Assembly (NCBI RefSeq): GCF_011064845.1
Contig: NZ_CP049015.1
Location: 1,364,001-1,428,000, forward strand
DNA from: Citrobacter freundii ATCC 8090 = MTCC 1658 = NBRC 12681
GTDB taxonomy: Bacteria; Pseudomonadota; Gammaproteobacteria; Enterobacterales; Enterobacteriaceae
Direction of reading: 5' to 3'
DNA length: 64,000 nucleotides
Below the pieces are notes generated by a model. The model was given only the letters and a program-made list of their open reading frames with translations, ran no database searches and was not told the origin of the DNA. Within the stretch, counting starts at the first letter, position 1. Each line of letters begins with the position of its first letter. The translations under genes were made by a program, and so were the position numbers. Positions 26,879 to 36,888 of this stretch are shown one piece after another.

Positions 26879-27973
26879 ATGAGAAAAATAAATAAAACTA
26901 TCATATGGACGATGCTGCTGTGCATTGTTCTTGGTGCAGTTATTGTTTTGGCAGGGCAATGGACATTGCACAAAACCTCGAGCACGGAATTTTGTTTGTC
27001 GTGCCATACGATGCAGGCACCTTACGAGGAATATACCGGCTCGGTTCACTTCCAGAATCAGAAAGGCATTCGTGCAGAGTGCGCGGACTGTCATATCCCG
27101 GAGGGCGGGCTGGATTATCTGGTGGCTAAGCTGCGGGCCTCAAAAGATGTTTATCACCAGTTCATAACCAAAAAAATCGATACCCCGGAAAAATTTGAAG
27201 AACATCGTCTGGAGATGGCGCAAACCGTCTGGGCACAGCTCAAGGCGAGTGATTCTGCGACCTGCCGTAGCTGCCACAGTATGGACGCCATGGATCTTGC
27301 TGCACAAAGCGCGGATGCCCAGAAGATGCACAAAATGGGCATCGCGGAAAAGCAAACCTGTATTGATTGCCATAAAGGCGTCGCCCATTTCCCACCTGAA
27401 ATAAAAATGGATGACAGTGCGCTTAAAGGGCTTGAAGCGCAGTCAGCCTCTACTCCAGCCTCGGCAACTGAGCTTTATGCCGTAAGCAATACCGCGCTTG
27501 GCGATCTGGGAACTGTTTACCCGGCAACAAAAATGCAGGTTCTGAAAACAACGGACAACGCGCGACTGGTCGAGATTCGCGGTAGCCAGATGCAGGGAAG
27601 TGAACAGGTTATTTACTACGCAGCAGGGCAGCGTTTGATTCTTGCCAGCCTGAGTGAAAAAGGTCAGCAGTCGCTGAAGATCCTCTCCGACTGGAAAAAA
27701 GATGACTACGGCAATGCGTGGCGAGATGTCGTGCTGCAGGGCGAATGGAGCGGTTCCGCTCTCGCCAGCCGCGAACCCATGTGGGATTACGCACGCAAAC
27801 TCGACAATGTGTACTGCGCGGGTTGTCATGCGCCAATTCCGGCGAATCATTTCACGCTCAACGCCTGGCCTTCTGTGGCAAAAGGGATGGGTGCTCGTAC
27901 CAATATCAGTGAAAATGAACTGGATATCCTGAGCCGTTACTTCCAGTACAACGCGAAAGACATGAACAAATAA
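26879..27973 (+). CDS. torY: Pentahaem c-type cytochrome TorY
   Basis: NapC/NirT-type membrane cytochrome that delivers electrons to TorZ. 364 residues with an N-terminal anchor (about 9-28). Five haem motifs: CLSCH, CADCH, CRSCH, CIDCH and, near residue 318, CAGCH. It parallels TorC (35-45% identity by eye in the first half) but the closing segment [20 protein letters not shown] matches the TorY type. First gene of torYZ, 20 nt before torZ, and behind the FNR box. Confidence 0.94.
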   Translation: MRKINKTIIWTMLLCIVLGAVIVLAGQWTLHKTSSTEFCLSCHTMQAPYEEYTGSVHFQNQKGIRAECADCHIPEGGLDYLVAKLRASKDVYHQFITKKIDTPEKFEEHRLEMAQTVWAQLKASDSATCRSCHSMDAMDLAAQSADAQKMHKMGIAEKQTCIDCHKGVAHFPPEIKMDDSALKGLEAQSASTPASATELYAVSNTALGDLGTVYPATKMQVLKTTDNARLVEIRGSQMQGSEQVIYYAAGQRLILASLSEKGQQSLKILSDWKKDDYGNAWRDVVLQGEWSGSALASREPMWDYARKLDNVYCAGCHAPIPANHFTLNAWPSVAKGMGARTNISENELDILSRYFQYNAKDMNK

Positions 27974-27993
27974 GCGATAAATCAGGAGAAATC

Positions 27994-30438
27994 ATGAAAC
28001 TCACAAGACGTGACTTTATCAAGACGGCTGGCGCGGCAACCGGGACAATGGCGATTTCTTCGGTGATCCCAATGCCGGCCTGGGCCGAAGGCCAGAATGG
28101 CGGGGCAATCCTGACGGCAGCACGTTGGGGTGCGGTATACGTGGAAGTAAAAGACGGCAAAGTGGTTTCCTCAAAAGGTGCGTTGCCGAAAACGGTGCCG
28201 AACTCATTACAGCAAACCGCGCCGGATCAGGTTCATACCAATATCCGCGTTAAGTATCCGATGGTGCGCAAAAGCTATCTGGAAAACCCGGGTAAAGCGG
28301 ATGGTAAACGTGGTAACGATCCTTTCGTGCGTGTGAGTTGGGAACAAGCGCTGAAGCTCATTCACGAGCAGCATAGCCGGATCCGTAGCAGCTATGGCCC
28401 GTCCTCAATATTTGCCGGTTCCTATGGCTGGCGCTCCAGCGGCGTTCTGCATAAGGCGCAAACCCTACTGCAACGCTATATGAGCATGGCCGGTGGCTAC
28501 GCCGGTCATACCGGAGATTATTCAACCGGGGCCGCGCAGGTGATCATGCCTTACGTTGTGGGATCGGTTGAAGTCTATGAGCAGCAAACCACCTGGCCGA
28601 TGGTGCTAGAGCACAGTCAGGTCGTGGTGCTGTGGGGGATGAACCCGCTCAATACCCTCAAAATTGCCTGGAGCAGCACGGATGAACAGGGGATTGAATA
28701 CTTTAATCTGCTGAAAAAATCAGGGAAAAGCGTCATCGCCATCGATCCGATGCGTTCTGAAACCATCGAGTTCTTTGGTGATAATGCGACCTGGATTGCG
28801 CCACATATGGGGACCGATGTGGCGATGATGTTAGGGATCGCCCACACGCTGGTGAAGAAAAATCTTCACGACAAAGCCTTCCTGGAAAAATACACCACCG
28901 GATATCCGCAGTTTGAAGAGTACCTGCTCGGCAAGAGCGACAAAATTGAGAAAACCGCCGAGTGGGCATCTGGCGTGTGTGGCGTGCCTGCTGAGCAACT
29001 GGAAAAGCTGGCGGAAATTTTCTCCAGCAACAAAACCATGCTCATGGCAGGCTGGGGGATTCAGCGTCAGCAATACGGTGAGCAAAAACACTGGATGCTG
29101 GTGACTCTGGCGGCGATGCTGGGGCAAATTGGTACCGAAGGCGGTGGTTTCGGGTTCTCTTATCACTATTCTAACGGCGGTAACCCAACACGCACCGGTG
29201 GGGTATTGCCAGCAATTTCCGCCAAAATTGAGGGGGGATCATCTGCGGGCAACGACTGGGCGGTTTCTGATGCGGTGACCAGCCTGCCGGTAGCGCGAAT
29301 TGTCGAGGCGCTGGAAAACCCAGGCGGCAAATATCAGCATAACGGTAAAGAGCAAACCTTCCCGGATATCAAAATGGTCTGGTGGGCGGGTGGCGCTAAC
29401 TTTACCCATCATCAGGATACCAACCGCTTAATCAAAGCCTGGCAGAAGCCTGAACTGGTTGTCATCTCTGAGTGTTACTGGACCGCAGCGGCCAAACACG
29501 CCGATATTGTTCTGCCAATCACCACCTCGTTTGAGCGTAACGATCTGACCATGACCGGTGATTACAGTAACCAGCATCTGGTGCCTATGAAGCAGGTCAT
29601 CGCGCCGCAGTTTGAAGCGCGTAGTGATTTTGACGTATTTGCCGATCTGGCTGAGATGCTCAAGCCGGGTGGTAAGGCGGTCTACACCGAAGGCAAAGAC
29701 GAAATGGCGTGGCTGAAGCAGTTCTATGACGTTGCGCAAAAAGCCGCCCGCGCCCAGCGTGTCGCCATGCCTCAGTTCAACGCGTTCTGGCAGCAGAATA
29801 AACTGATCGAAATGCGTGAGAATGAAAAGAATAACAAATATGTGCGCTACGCGGATTTCCGCAGCGATCCGGTGATGAATGCGCTGGGAACGCCGAGCGG
29901 CAAGATAGAAATCTACTCGAAAACGATTGAAGGCTATCAGTATAAAGACTGTCCGCCGCATGCGTCCTGGATTGAACCGGATGAATGGAAAGGAACTGCG
30001 GATAAAGATCAGCTGCAGCTACTGACGGCGCACCCGGCACATCGTCTGCATAGCCAGCTGAACTACGCGTCGCTGCGTAAAGAATACGCGATTGCCAATC
30101 GTGAACCGGTGACGATTCATCCGGATGACGCGAAAGCCAGAGGGATTGCCGAGGGCGATCTGGTTCGTGTATGGAATGCTCGCGGACAGGTTCTGGTGGG
30201 GGCGCACGTCAGCGACGGTATCAAACCGGGAATCATCTGTATCCATGAAGGCGCATGGCCGGATATTGAAAACGGTATCTGTAAAAATGGCGGCGCGAAC
30301 GTGCTGACGGCGGATATCCCAACCTCACGGCTGGCGAATGGCTGTGCGGGGAATACCAGCCTGGTATATGCAGAAAAATTCACCGGTGAAGCGCCAAAAC
30401 TCACCGTCTTTGATGAGCCAGCAATTGTCACCATGTAA
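27994..30438 (+). CDS. torZ: TMAO/biotin sulfoxide reductase TorZ
   Basis: Periplasmic bis-MGD reductase of the DMSO reductase family that reduces N-oxides and S-oxides such as biotin sulfoxide. 814 residues with a Tat signal ([15 protein letters not shown], cleavage near PAWAEG). Motifs: [33 protein letters not shown] with the serine molybdenum ligand, and [15 protein letters not shown]. Close relative of E. coli TorZ (BisZ). A good ribosome-binding site (AGGAG) precedes it and an intrinsic terminator follows. Confidence 0.95.
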   Translation: MKLTRRDFIKTAGAATGTMAISSVIPMPAWAEGQNGGAILTAARWGAVYVEVKDGKVVSSKGALPKTVPNSLQQTAPDQVHTNIRVKYPMVRKSYLENPGKADGKRGNDPFVRVSWEQALKLIHEQHSRIRSSYGPSSIFAGSYGWRSSGVLHKAQTLLQRYMSMAGGYAGHTGDYSTGAAQVIMPYVVGSVEVYEQQTTWPMVLEHSQVVVLWGMNPLNTLKIAWSSTDEQGIEYFNLLKKSGKSVIAIDPMRSETIEFFGDNATWIAPHMGTDVAMMLGIAHTLVKKNLHDKAFLEKYTTGYPQFEEYLLGKSDKIEKTAEWASGVCGVPAEQLEKLAEIFSSNKTMLMAGWGIQRQQYGEQKHWMLVTLAAMLGQIGTEGGGFGFSYHYSNGGNPTRTGGVLPAISAKIEGGSSAGNDWAVSDAVTSLPVARIVEALENPGGKYQHNGKEQTFPDIKMVWWAGGANFTHHQDTNRLIKAWQKPELVVISECYWTAAAKHADIVLPITTSFERNDLTMTGDYSNQHLVPMKQVIAPQFEARSDFDVFADLAEMLKPGGKAVYTEGKDEMAWLKQFYDVAQKAARAQRVAMPQFNAFWQQNKLIEMRENEKNNKYVRYADFRSDPVMNALGTPSGKIEIYSKTIEGYQYKDCPPHASWIEPDEWKGTADKDQLQLLTAHPAHRLHSQLNYASLRKEYAIANREPVTIHPDDAKARGIAEGDLVRVWNARGQVLVGAHVSDGIKPGIICIHEGAWPDIENGICKNGGANVLTADIPTSRLANGCAGNTSLVYAEKFTGEAPKLTVFDEPAIVTM

Positions 30439-30452
30439 TGATGATGGCTGAT

Positions 30453-30481
30453 AAACGGGGGCCGTAAGGCTCCCGTTTTTT
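30453..30481 (+). terminator. Intrinsic terminator of torYZ
   Basis: ACGGGGGCC (30455-30463), loop GTAA, GGCTCCCGT (30468-30476) then a T-run to 30481. It begins about 15 nt after the torZ stop. Confidence 0.9.
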
Positions 30482-30510
30482 ATTACTGTTTGGGCAACGT
30501 TTTACTGTTG

Positions 30511-31314
30511 TTACTCAGCCAGCTCAATCACATCTCCCGTTGCCGGTGCGTCAGTTCCCGGAAGCCACAATCGCCCCCACGAACCGGTACAATGACAGCC
30601 GAGCAGTTTTTCGGGTTGCAGTTGCTTAATAAATTGTCGGGTCCGCCATAGCTTAGCGGGGGAGGCAGCACGTAAATGAAACCCACCGATCAGGGCATAA
30701 ATTTGGTTAACCCCTGTGATTTTCTGGCAATGGCGTACGATGTTCTCTATTCCCCGATGCCCGCAACCAGTAATGATGACTAACCCGCGTTCAGATTTAT
30801 AGATCAACACGCCTTCGTCACTGATGTAATCTGGTTGGAGTGTTTTTTCGCTAATCACACCATAGGATTGTGGCGTGGGGACGCTAATTTCCCCGGACCA
30901 CAAAAAGCGATTGCTGATAGCCAGCGGCTCGCGGGTGTATTCCATGATGAATCGAGAGTAGTTGTTATCACGCGAGAGTTTTTTAAGTTTTCGTGGTGTT
31001 CCCGCAACAGTAACTGAGGCGTATCGTTCACAGGCTATTTGGGGATGGCAAATGATACGGCTGTTATCCGCAAGCCACGGCACGCCGCCGCAGTGATCGT
31101 AATGGCCGTGCGACAGCACCACGGCGGTTAAGTGCGTCAGGTCCACGCCCATTTGTGCAGCGTTATGCATGAAGCTGCCATCCGGCCCGGTATCAAACAA
31201 TATTGTGGTCGTTTCATCCTGAACTAACAGACTTAATCCAGGCTTTGCCAGTAATGTTTTTCCAGCGCCAGCAGCACGTCGGTTTTCAAGCAGCACCGTG
31301 AGGGTCAAAGCCAT
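30511..31314 (-). CDS. Metallo-beta-lactamase-fold hydrolase
   Basis: A 267-residue MBL-fold protein of the COG1237 type (related to RFA-P synthase-like and other MBL hydrolases). The metal-binding signature VVLSHGHYDHCGG is near residue 65, a second GCGHRG motif near 182, and GGFHLRAA near 210; no signal peptide. The family binds two metals and often acts on pterin or phosphodiester-like substrates, but the substrate here is unknown. Convergent with torZ. Its start lies about 80 nt from the stop of the secreted protein gene. Confidence 0.82.
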   Translation of the reverse strand: MALTLTVLLENRRAAGAGKTLLAKPGLSLLVQDETTTILFDTGPDGSFMHNAAQMGVDLTHLTAVVLSHGHYDHCGGVPWLADNSRIICHPQIACERYASVTVAGTPRKLKKLSRDNNYSRFIMEYTREPLAISNRFLWSGEISVPTPQSYGVISEKTLQPDYISDEGVLIYKSERGLVIITGCGHRGIENIVRHCQKITGVNQIYALIGGFHLRAASPAKLWRTRQFIKQLQPEKLLGCHCTGSWGRLWLPGTDAPATGDVIELAE

Positions 31315-31397
31315 GTCTGACTCCAGTATTAAAACGGCATACTGTAATGCATGGCTGTTGAGGGTGCTGTGATCGCAGCGCTCTTTAGCGGTATCTG

Positions 31398-31904
31398 TTA
31401 TTCACGCACAATTTTGCCAGCGTTTCCTGCATCGCTGTCATTCCAGCTACCGCGACCATTTGTTTTAATGGTGTAAGTGGCATAACCGACGCGGAAGGTC
31501 ATCGTATCCTTATAGGTATTTACGTCACGCACTTCCTTACCATTGACGTAAACGCCGGAATCTTCGACGTGAATATCAACGCTGCGTTGACCATTGGCAA
31601 ATTTGGCCACGTAATTTCCGCTGAATTTGCCATCAATACCCGCATTATCGTGGTTATCCCGGCCTGTGGTATTTTGCTGCTCTTCACCATGGCGATGATG
31701 ACGATTTTGCTGGCTGTTATCGCTCTCGATAAAGCCATGATCGTGGTTCCACTGATAGGATTTGTTCACATCACAACCATTGAGTTCGCTCATTTGCGTA
31801 CAACCTGAACGTTCATATTTTTTCTGCATTGCCGGGGTAATTGCATATGCCGTTGTGGCCGTTGTCAGACCAAGGACCAGGAGGGTTAGCAGACGTTTAT
31901 TCAT
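31398..31904 (-). CDS. Secreted protein of unknown function
   Basis: 168 residues with a clear signal peptide (MNKRLLTLLVLGLTTATTAYA). The mature chain begins ITPAMQKKYERSGCTQMSE with a second cysteine at NGCDVNKSY, suggesting a disulfide. A middle hydrophilic, His/Asn/Gln-rich stretch (SQQNRHHRHGEEQQ) could bind metals. The C-terminal half is beta-rich (GKFSGNYVAKFANGQRSVDI, FRVGYATYTI). I do not recognise the family. It lies between the MBL gene and silE-cusSR on the same strand, so a link to metal stress is possible but unproven. Confidence 0.75.
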   Translation of the reverse strand: MNKRLLTLLVLGLTTATTAYAITPAMQKKYERSGCTQMSELNGCDVNKSYQWNHDHGFIESDNSQQNRHHRHGEEQQNTTGRDNHDNAGIDGKFSGNYVAKFANGQRSVDIHVEDSGVYVNGKEVRDVNTYKDTMTFRVGYATYTIKTNGRGSWNDSDAGNAGKIVRE

Positions 31905-32276
31905 TTTTCACTCACTATCATCATTAAGTTTATTTATAGGAACACGAGCTTTTTGGCTGTCATTTTTACGACGATGGCAGTCTCCCATTAAATATTAACG
32001 ACGCATACCAGGGGGAATCCTAATTTATAATTAGGGTGAGGTGATAAATGTTGTGATACGCAACATAATAAGTAGTTGATTTACGATTTTCACACAATCT
32101 GAATAAAGACTTAAAAGGTTTTTACTTTTTAATGGGAGATTTAATGAATTATTAATATTGACATTAACGATGAACAAGGATGCAGGCTTGTATATAAACA
32201 GGCCTGCACGGGGAGAGTAGTCCACAATATTCAAACTTAGCGTATTTATGGATATTGTCGTCAATACAGCTCGTCT
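31905..32276. other. Intergenic region between secreted protein and silE-like gene
   Basis: 372 bp, AT-rich, no gene. A hairpin TGCAGGCTTG-TATATAAA-CAGGCCTGCA lies at 32181-32208, downstream of the silE-like stop on the - strand. It lacks a T-run, so it may be a weak or Rho-assisted terminator. Confidence 0.5.
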
Positions 32277-32606
32277 TTACCCTTGAGTTGAGATCTGTGC
32301 GCGGTGCTGCTCGGCCTGTATCTCATGAGCAAATGAATGGCCGTTATTTACTGATTGGTGAACAACCATTGCTTTTTCATGTTCATTCATTTGTGAAAAT
32401 GATTGCGCATTGGTTGGTGTTGACGATGAATTATTTGCCTGCGAGGCATGTGCCTGCGCCATTTGTTGATGTGCAGAGGCATCACTGTTATTCATCATTT
32501 CATGAGCCATTGCGGCCTGTTGATGCACTTTAGGTGTTTCTGCCGCATTAACGCCAACTGAAATAAAAAACGCGATAGCTAAAAAAGAGGACATCTTATT
32601 CATCAT
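32277..32606 (-). CDS. silE: SilE/PcoE-like periplasmic metal-binding protein
   Basis: A 109-residue exported protein with a signal peptide (MMNKMSSFLAIAFFISVGVNA). The mature chain is His/Met-rich and resembles SilE/PcoE, intrinsically disordered proteins that buffer Ag(I)/Cu(I) in the periplasm: repeated units such as AMAHEMMNN, AHQQMAQAH, MNEHEKAMVVHQSVNNG and AHEIQAEQH give HxxM/MxxH/HEM-type sites. It is adjacent to cusSR, the order found in plasmid sil and pco operons but not in E. coli K-12 cus. Start could be at 32606 or 32603 (AGGAG lies upstream). Assignment rests on motif pattern and context. Confidence 0.8.
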   Translation of the reverse strand: MMNKMSSFLAIAFFISVGVNAAETPKVHQQAAMAHEMMNNSDASAHQQMAQAHASQANNSSSTPTNAQSFSQMNEHEKAMVVHQSVNNGHSFAHEIQAEQHRAQISTQG

Positions 32607-32651
32607 ATTTCTCCTGTTTGGGTTTACGGAAGAAAGTATAATTAATGGGGA

Positions 32652-32669
32652 CTGTCAGTGGCGTGACAG
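32652..32669 (-). promoter_or_regulatory. Inverted repeat in the silE upstream region
   Basis: CTGTCA-GTGGCG-TGACAG, perfect 6-bp arms, lying 46 nt upstream of silE. The half-sites TGTCA and TGACA also occur in the CusR box, in opposite relative orientation. A -10-like TATACT follows on the - strand near 32639-32634. A response-regulator site is possible, not shown. Confidence 0.4.
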
Positions 32670-32695
32670 GATTATGACGGTTGTGTCAGAGAATA

Positions 32696-32723
32696 GGTGA
32701 TGACAGGTATAAGCGTCATCACC
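32696..32723 (-). terminator. Hairpin downstream of cusS
   Basis: GGTGATGAC-AGGTATAAGC-GTCATCACC, perfect 9-bp arms, five bases beyond the cusS stop codon. No T-run follows on the - strand, so it could be a weak terminator or an mRNA-stabilising hairpin separating cusRS from silE. Confidence 0.45.
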
Positions 32724-32728
32724 ATAAA

Positions 32729-34180
32729 TTACATCGCGTGCTTGGGAAGCGTCAGAATAAAGCGAGTGACATAAGGATCGGAAGTTACCGAGACTTTTCC
32801 GTGATGGGCAATCACAATCGATTTCACAATCGCCAGACCAATACCGCTGCCTTCGCCTTTACGCTGCCGTGAAGGGTCCACGCGATAAAAGCGGTCAAAG
32901 AGTCGCGGAAGATGTTGCGGGGGAATGGGGGGGCCGGGATTCTCAACGACTATCTGGACCAGACCATCCGCCTCTTTCACCCGCACGGTTACCGACTCAC
33001 CTTTTGGCGTATAGCGCATGGCATTTGACAGCAGGTTACTCATTGCCCGGCGTAACATTAATGGGTCGCCTGAAACCCAGCATGCGCGTCCTTCAAACCG
33101 TAAACCAACCTCACGCTCCTCTGCCCAGGCTTCGAAAAAGTCGAACACTTTACCGACCTCATCAGCCAGATTGAGCGCTTTTTTTTCTGGGATCAGCTGA
33201 TTGTTATCTGCCTGCGCCAGAAACAGCATATCACTCACCATTTTCGACATACGGCCAAACTCTTCGAGATTGGAATACAGCACATCTTCCAGTTCTTTTT
33301 GGGTGCGGGTCTGGCTGAGCGCAATTTCCGTTTGGGTGACGAGGTTAGTTATTGGCGTGCGGATCTCATGGGCAATATCCGCCGAGAAGTTCGACTGACG
33401 TTTAAATACGTCCTCGATGCGTTCGAGCATGTGATTAAACGAACTAACCAGTTGTTCCAGTTCAATAGGCACAGCCTGCGGATCGAGACGGACATCGAGA
33501 TCTTTCGAGGTGATATTTTGGATGCGACGACTAACATTACGGATCGGTTCATGGCCTTTGTATACGGCGAACAGCACGATAAAAACAATCATGATGCTAA
33601 TCAACGAAGCCGTCATAATTAACTTGTTTTTCAGATCGTTAATATAGTGCAGGTGAAAATCGATCGATAACGCCAGATACAGCGTATATGCTGGTTTTCC
33701 ATCGGCAAGCTTTCCTACTGGCAGACGAATCATTCGCCAGTTAGACGATGTTTTCTGTCCGTGGATATGTCTGGAGGTTTGCAGTGTAGGGCCTGAGATA
33801 ATAAAAACGTCGCTGGCATGAGCATTTTTATCCGGCCTTGCGCTGGCGATAAATTGCCGAAGATCCGGCGCATTGGGCGAATGAAAAATGGCCTTCTGGT
33901 TGCTATCTACCAGAGAAATAATGACGTTCGAGTAACCCGCCACCACATTTTTTAGCGTTTCCAGTCGGCGTGATTCTGGCTCGTTAGGTTGGTTAATAAT
34001 CCGCTCCAGCGTGGTGCTAATCTCTTGTAAATCATTGATGTCCTGCTCGGCGAAGTGGACTTTCACGGAGTGGATCATTATCCATGCAAAGGCGAAAAAT
34101 GACGCAATTGTCGCCAGACTGATAAAAAAGGTTAGTCGTGTCGCCAGTGAAAAAGGGCGCCGCCATCGTTTACTGGCCAT
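32729..34180 (-). CDS. cusS: Copper/silver sensor histidine kinase CusS
   Basis: Inner membrane kinase sensing periplasmic Cu(I)/Ag(I) and phosphorylating CusR. The ATG at 34180 overlaps the cusR stop by 11 nt and follows GAGG; it gives 483 residues. Two transmembrane segments (about 15-37 and 190-210) flank a periplasmic sensor that includes a histidine-bearing stretch ([12 protein letters not shown]). Then HAMP ([20 protein letters not shown]), HisKA with [14 protein letters not shown], and an ATPase domain ending in [15 protein letters not shown]. Strong match to the CusS type. Downstream of cusR on the - strand, before silE. Confidence 0.95.
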   Translation of the reverse strand: MASKRWRRPFSLATRLTFFISLATIASFFAFAWIMIHSVKVHFAEQDINDLQEISTTLERIINQPNEPESRRLETLKNVVAGYSNVIISLVDSNQKAIFHSPNAPDLRQFIASARPDKNAHASDVFIISGPTLQTSRHIHGQKTSSNWRMIRLPVGKLADGKPAYTLYLALSIDFHLHYINDLKNKLIMTASLISIMIVFIVLFAVYKGHEPIRNVSRRIQNITSKDLDVRLDPQAVPIELEQLVSSFNHMLERIEDVFKRQSNFSADIAHEIRTPITNLVTQTEIALSQTRTQKELEDVLYSNLEEFGRMSKMVSDMLFLAQADNNQLIPEKKALNLADEVGKVFDFFEAWAEEREVGLRFEGRACWVSGDPLMLRRAMSNLLSNAMRYTPKGESVTVRVKEADGLVQIVVENPGPPIPPQHLPRLFDRFYRVDPSRQRKGEGSGIGLAIVKSIVIAHHGKVSVTSDPYVTRFILTLPKHAM

Positions 34181-34853
34181 CAGGAACCTCAAGCATATAT
34201 CCCACGCCGCGCACGGTCTGAATCAGTTTCGGCTCATAATCGTTATCAATTTTGGCGCGCAGACGCTTAACGGCGACATCGATGGCATTAGTATCGCTGT
34301 CAAAATTCATATCCCAGACCTGGGAGGCGATCAGCGAGCGGGGTAAAACTTCCCCCTGATGGCGCAGGAAAAACTCAAGCAGCGTAAACTCTTTGCTGGT
34401 CAGAGTGATGCGCGTACCGCTGCGGTTAACTTTTCTGCTGACCAGATCGACCATTAAATCCGCGACCTGAAACTGGCTTTCGACAATCACCGCCGCGCCT
34501 CGACGCAACAGCGTTCTGACCCGTGCCAGCAGTTCGGCGAAGGCAAACGGTTTAACCAGGTAATCATCAGCACCCAATTCCAGACCTTTAACCCGATGTT
34601 CAATGGTACCCAGTGCGGTGAGGAGAAGAATGGGCATTCCTTTGTTGGCGGAACGCAGCATCCGCACGATATCCCAGCCGTTTACATCCGGCAGCATGAT
34701 GTCGAGTATGAGCAGGTCGTAATCGCCGGTCATCGCCAGGTGATACCCGTTCAGGCCGTTATCCGCTAAATCCACGACAAAACCCGCTTCCGTCAGGCCT
34801 TTTGTCAGATATTCACCGGTTTTTTTCTCATCTTCGACTATCAAAACCTTCAT
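34170..34853 (-). CDS. cusR: Copper response regulator CusR
   Basis: OmpR-family regulator of cusCFBA. The ATG at 34853 ([16 protein letters not shown]) gives 227 residues as in E. coli; a longer in-frame form starts at 34868. Receiver phosphoacceptor in [14 protein letters not shown] and lysine in YLVKPFAF; winged helix with [17 protein letters not shown] and [14 protein letters not shown]. Nearly identical to the E. coli protein by eye. Divergent from cusC with a CusR box between them. Confidence 0.97.
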   Translation of the reverse strand: MKVLIVEDEKKTGEYLTKGLTEAGFVVDLADNGLNGYHLAMTGDYDLLILDIMLPDVNGWDIVRMLRSANKGMPILLLTALGTIEHRVKGLELGADDYLVKPFAFAELLARVRTLLRRGAAVIVESQFQVADLMVDLVSRKVNRSGTRITLTSKEFTLLEFFLRHQGEVLPRSLIASQVWDMNFDSDTNAIDVAVKRLRAKIDNDYEPKLIQTVRGVGYMLEVPDGQ

Positions 34854-34930
34854 CGCATTCTCCTTCACGCACGGGTTGTGCGGACTTTCAATTCTAGGGA
34901 AGCGGGATCGGATAGCAATCGGTTATTGGG

Positions 34931-34952
34931 AAAATGACAGTTTTGTCATTTT
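34931..34952. promoter_or_regulatory. CusR box
   Basis: A 22-bp palindromic site, AAAATGACA followed by GTTT and TGTCATTTT, sits 78 nt upstream of cusR and 98 nt upstream of cusC. It matches the E. coli CusR binding site (AAAATGACAANNTTGTCATTTT) in both arms and would control both divergent operons. Confidence 0.93.
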
Positions 34953-35049
34953 CCTGTCACCGGTTAAACAGAGTCACTTTAGTTAAAGTACAGCACTATA
35001 AATTCCTACACATTTTAGGGACATCAGTCCGGTCAGGACGAGAAGAACT

Positions 35050-36432
35050 ATGAGCAAATTTAAGCTTCTTACTCTCAGCGCTATATTCGTGCTCGCCGGT
35101 TGTTCATTGGCGCCGGACTATCAGCGCCCGGCTTTGCCGGTGCCGCAGCAATTTTCTTTAAAACAGAATGCCCTGGTACCGGCTCCAGGTGAATATCAGG
35201 ACACGGGCTGGCGGAGCTTCTTCGTTGACTCCCAGGTAAAGGCGCTGATTGGCGAGGCATTGGTTAATAACCGCGATTTACGTATGGCTGTGCTAAAAGT
35301 TCAGGAAGCGAGAGCGCAATATGGCGTCACGGACGCTGACCGCTACCCGCAACTCACGGCAGGCTCCAGTGGTACATACAGCGGTAAATTAAAAGGTGAT
35401 AGCAGCACCGAACGTGAATTCGAAGCTGGACTCAATCTTAGTTTCGACCTGGATTTCTTTGGGCGGCTAAAAAATATGAGTGAAGCTGAGCGACAGAATT
35501 TCTTTGCCAGCGAAGAAGCGCGTCGGGCGGTGCACATCTCATTAATCTCCAACGTGTCGCAAAGTTATTTTAATCAGCGTCTGGCTTACGCGCAGTTGCA
35601 AGTTGCTGAAGAAACGCTGCAAAACTACCAGCGCTCTTACGCTTTTGTAGAGAAGCAACTGGTAACCGGTAGCACCAACGTACTGGCGTTGGAACAAGCG
35701 CGCGGTGTGATCGAAAGTACGCGTAGCGAAATTGCCAAGCGTAAAGGTGATCTGGCGCAGGCCAATAACGCGCTGCAGTTGTTGCTGGGTACATACGGGA
35801 AATTACCCGATGACCACGCGCGCAGCCGTGGGGATATTAAACCGGTAACGCTGCCGCCATCGCTCTCGTCGCAAATACTGTTGCAGCGCCCGGATATTAT
35901 GGAAGCTGAGCACGGATTATTGGCGGCAAATGCCAATATCGGTGCTGCGCGGGCGGCATTTTTTCCGTCTATAACGTTAACCAGTTCCGTGTCCAGTAGC
36001 AGCAGCGATCTTTCCAGTTTATTTAATGCCGCCAGCGGCATGTGGAATTTTGTCCCCAAAATAGATATTCCAATATTTAACGCCGGACGTAATCAGTCCA
36101 ATCTCGACCTGGCAGAAATTCGCCAGCAACAGTCGGTAGTGAATTACGAACAAAAAATTCAGAACGCGTTTAAAGAAGTGGCGGATGCACTGGTGTTGCG
36201 CCAAAGCATTGCCGATCAAATTAGCGGGCAGCAGCGTTATCTGGATTCATTGCAAATCACACTACAACGCGCCAGAGCGCTTTATCAGAATGGTGCAGTT
36301 AGCTATATCGAAGTATTAGACGCAGAACGTTCTTTATTCGCTACGCGGCAATCGCTGCTCGATCTTAATTACGCCCAACAGGTTAATGAAATTAAGCTGT
36401 TTGCTGCCTTAGGCGGCGGTTGGGTGGAGTAA
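35050..36432 (+). CDS. cusC: Outer membrane efflux channel CusC
   Basis: TolC-like trimeric channel of the CusCBA Cu(I)/Ag(I) exporter. 460 residues; lipoprotein signal with lipobox LAGC, acylated cysteine at 18, then SLAPDYQRP. Typical family features: GWRSFFVDSQVKALIGEAL, repeated coiled-coil helices (RAQYGVTDADRYPQL near 110) and a second repeat with RPDIMEAEHGLLAANANIGAA. First gene of cusCFBA; cusF starts 32 nt after its end. Confidence 0.95.
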   Translation: MSKFKLLTLSAIFVLAGCSLAPDYQRPALPVPQQFSLKQNALVPAPGEYQDTGWRSFFVDSQVKALIGEALVNNRDLRMAVLKVQEARAQYGVTDADRYPQLTAGSSGTYSGKLKGDSSTEREFEAGLNLSFDLDFFGRLKNMSEAERQNFFASEEARRAVHISLISNVSQSYFNQRLAYAQLQVAEETLQNYQRSYAFVEKQLVTGSTNVLALEQARGVIESTRSEIAKRKGDLAQANNALQLLLGTYGKLPDDHARSRGDIKPVTLPPSLSSQILLQRPDIMEAEHGLLAANANIGAARAAFFPSITLTSSVSSSSSDLSSLFNAASGMWNFVPKIDIPIFNAGRNQSNLDLAEIRQQQSVVNYEQKIQNAFKEVADALVLRQSIADQISGQQRYLDSLQITLQRARALYQNGAVSYIEVLDAERSLFATRQSLLDLNYAQQVNEIKLFAALGGGWVE

Positions 36433-36464
36433 TCCTTAATATTAACCTTTCAGGAGCATCAATT

Positions 36465-36812
36465 ATGAATACGACCGCCAAAGCTGTGCTGTTTAGTCTT
36501 TTCTCTATGATCATGTTTAACGCTCAGGCCAATGAGCATCAGCATGGTGAGATGATGAATATGCAGCCAGCGGCTCAACAGGAACAACTCATTAGCGCTA
36601 CCGGGGTGATTGAAGCTGTTGATATGGGAAGTAAAAAGATTACGATCAAGCATGATCCTATTCCTGCGGTGAACTGGCCAGCCATGACGATGCGTTTTAC
36701 ACGGGTTGCCGATACGAAGGCTGATGATATTAAGCCAGGCGATAAGGTCGCGTTTACGTTTGTTCAGCAGGGAAATCTCTCTGTGTTACGCGATATTCAC
36801 ATCAGTAAATAA
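36465..36812 (+). CDS. cusF: Periplasmic copper/silver chaperone CusF
   Basis: Small OB-fold metallochaperone that hands Cu(I)/Ag(I) to CusB. The ATG at 36465 follows AGGAG; 115 residues with a signal peptide ending near AQANEH. The metal site is complete: histidine in ITIKHDP, the capping tryptophan in PAVNWPAM, and two methionines in AMTMRF. An N-terminal His/Met stretch after the signal (HQHGEMMNMQ) is a possible extra metal-binding tail. Confidence 0.95.
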   Translation: MNTTAKAVLFSLFSMIMFNAQANEHQHGEMMNMQPAAQQEQLISATGVIEAVDMGSKKITIKHDPIPAVNWPAMTMRFTRVADTKADDIKPGDKVAFTFVQQGNLSVLRDIHISK

Positions 36813-36888
36813 CGTTCTCGTTGGTCTCTTTTATTCTTGCCCGGGTTTTTGCGAACGCGGGTGAGACTATCGCGCAATGGAAATCACT

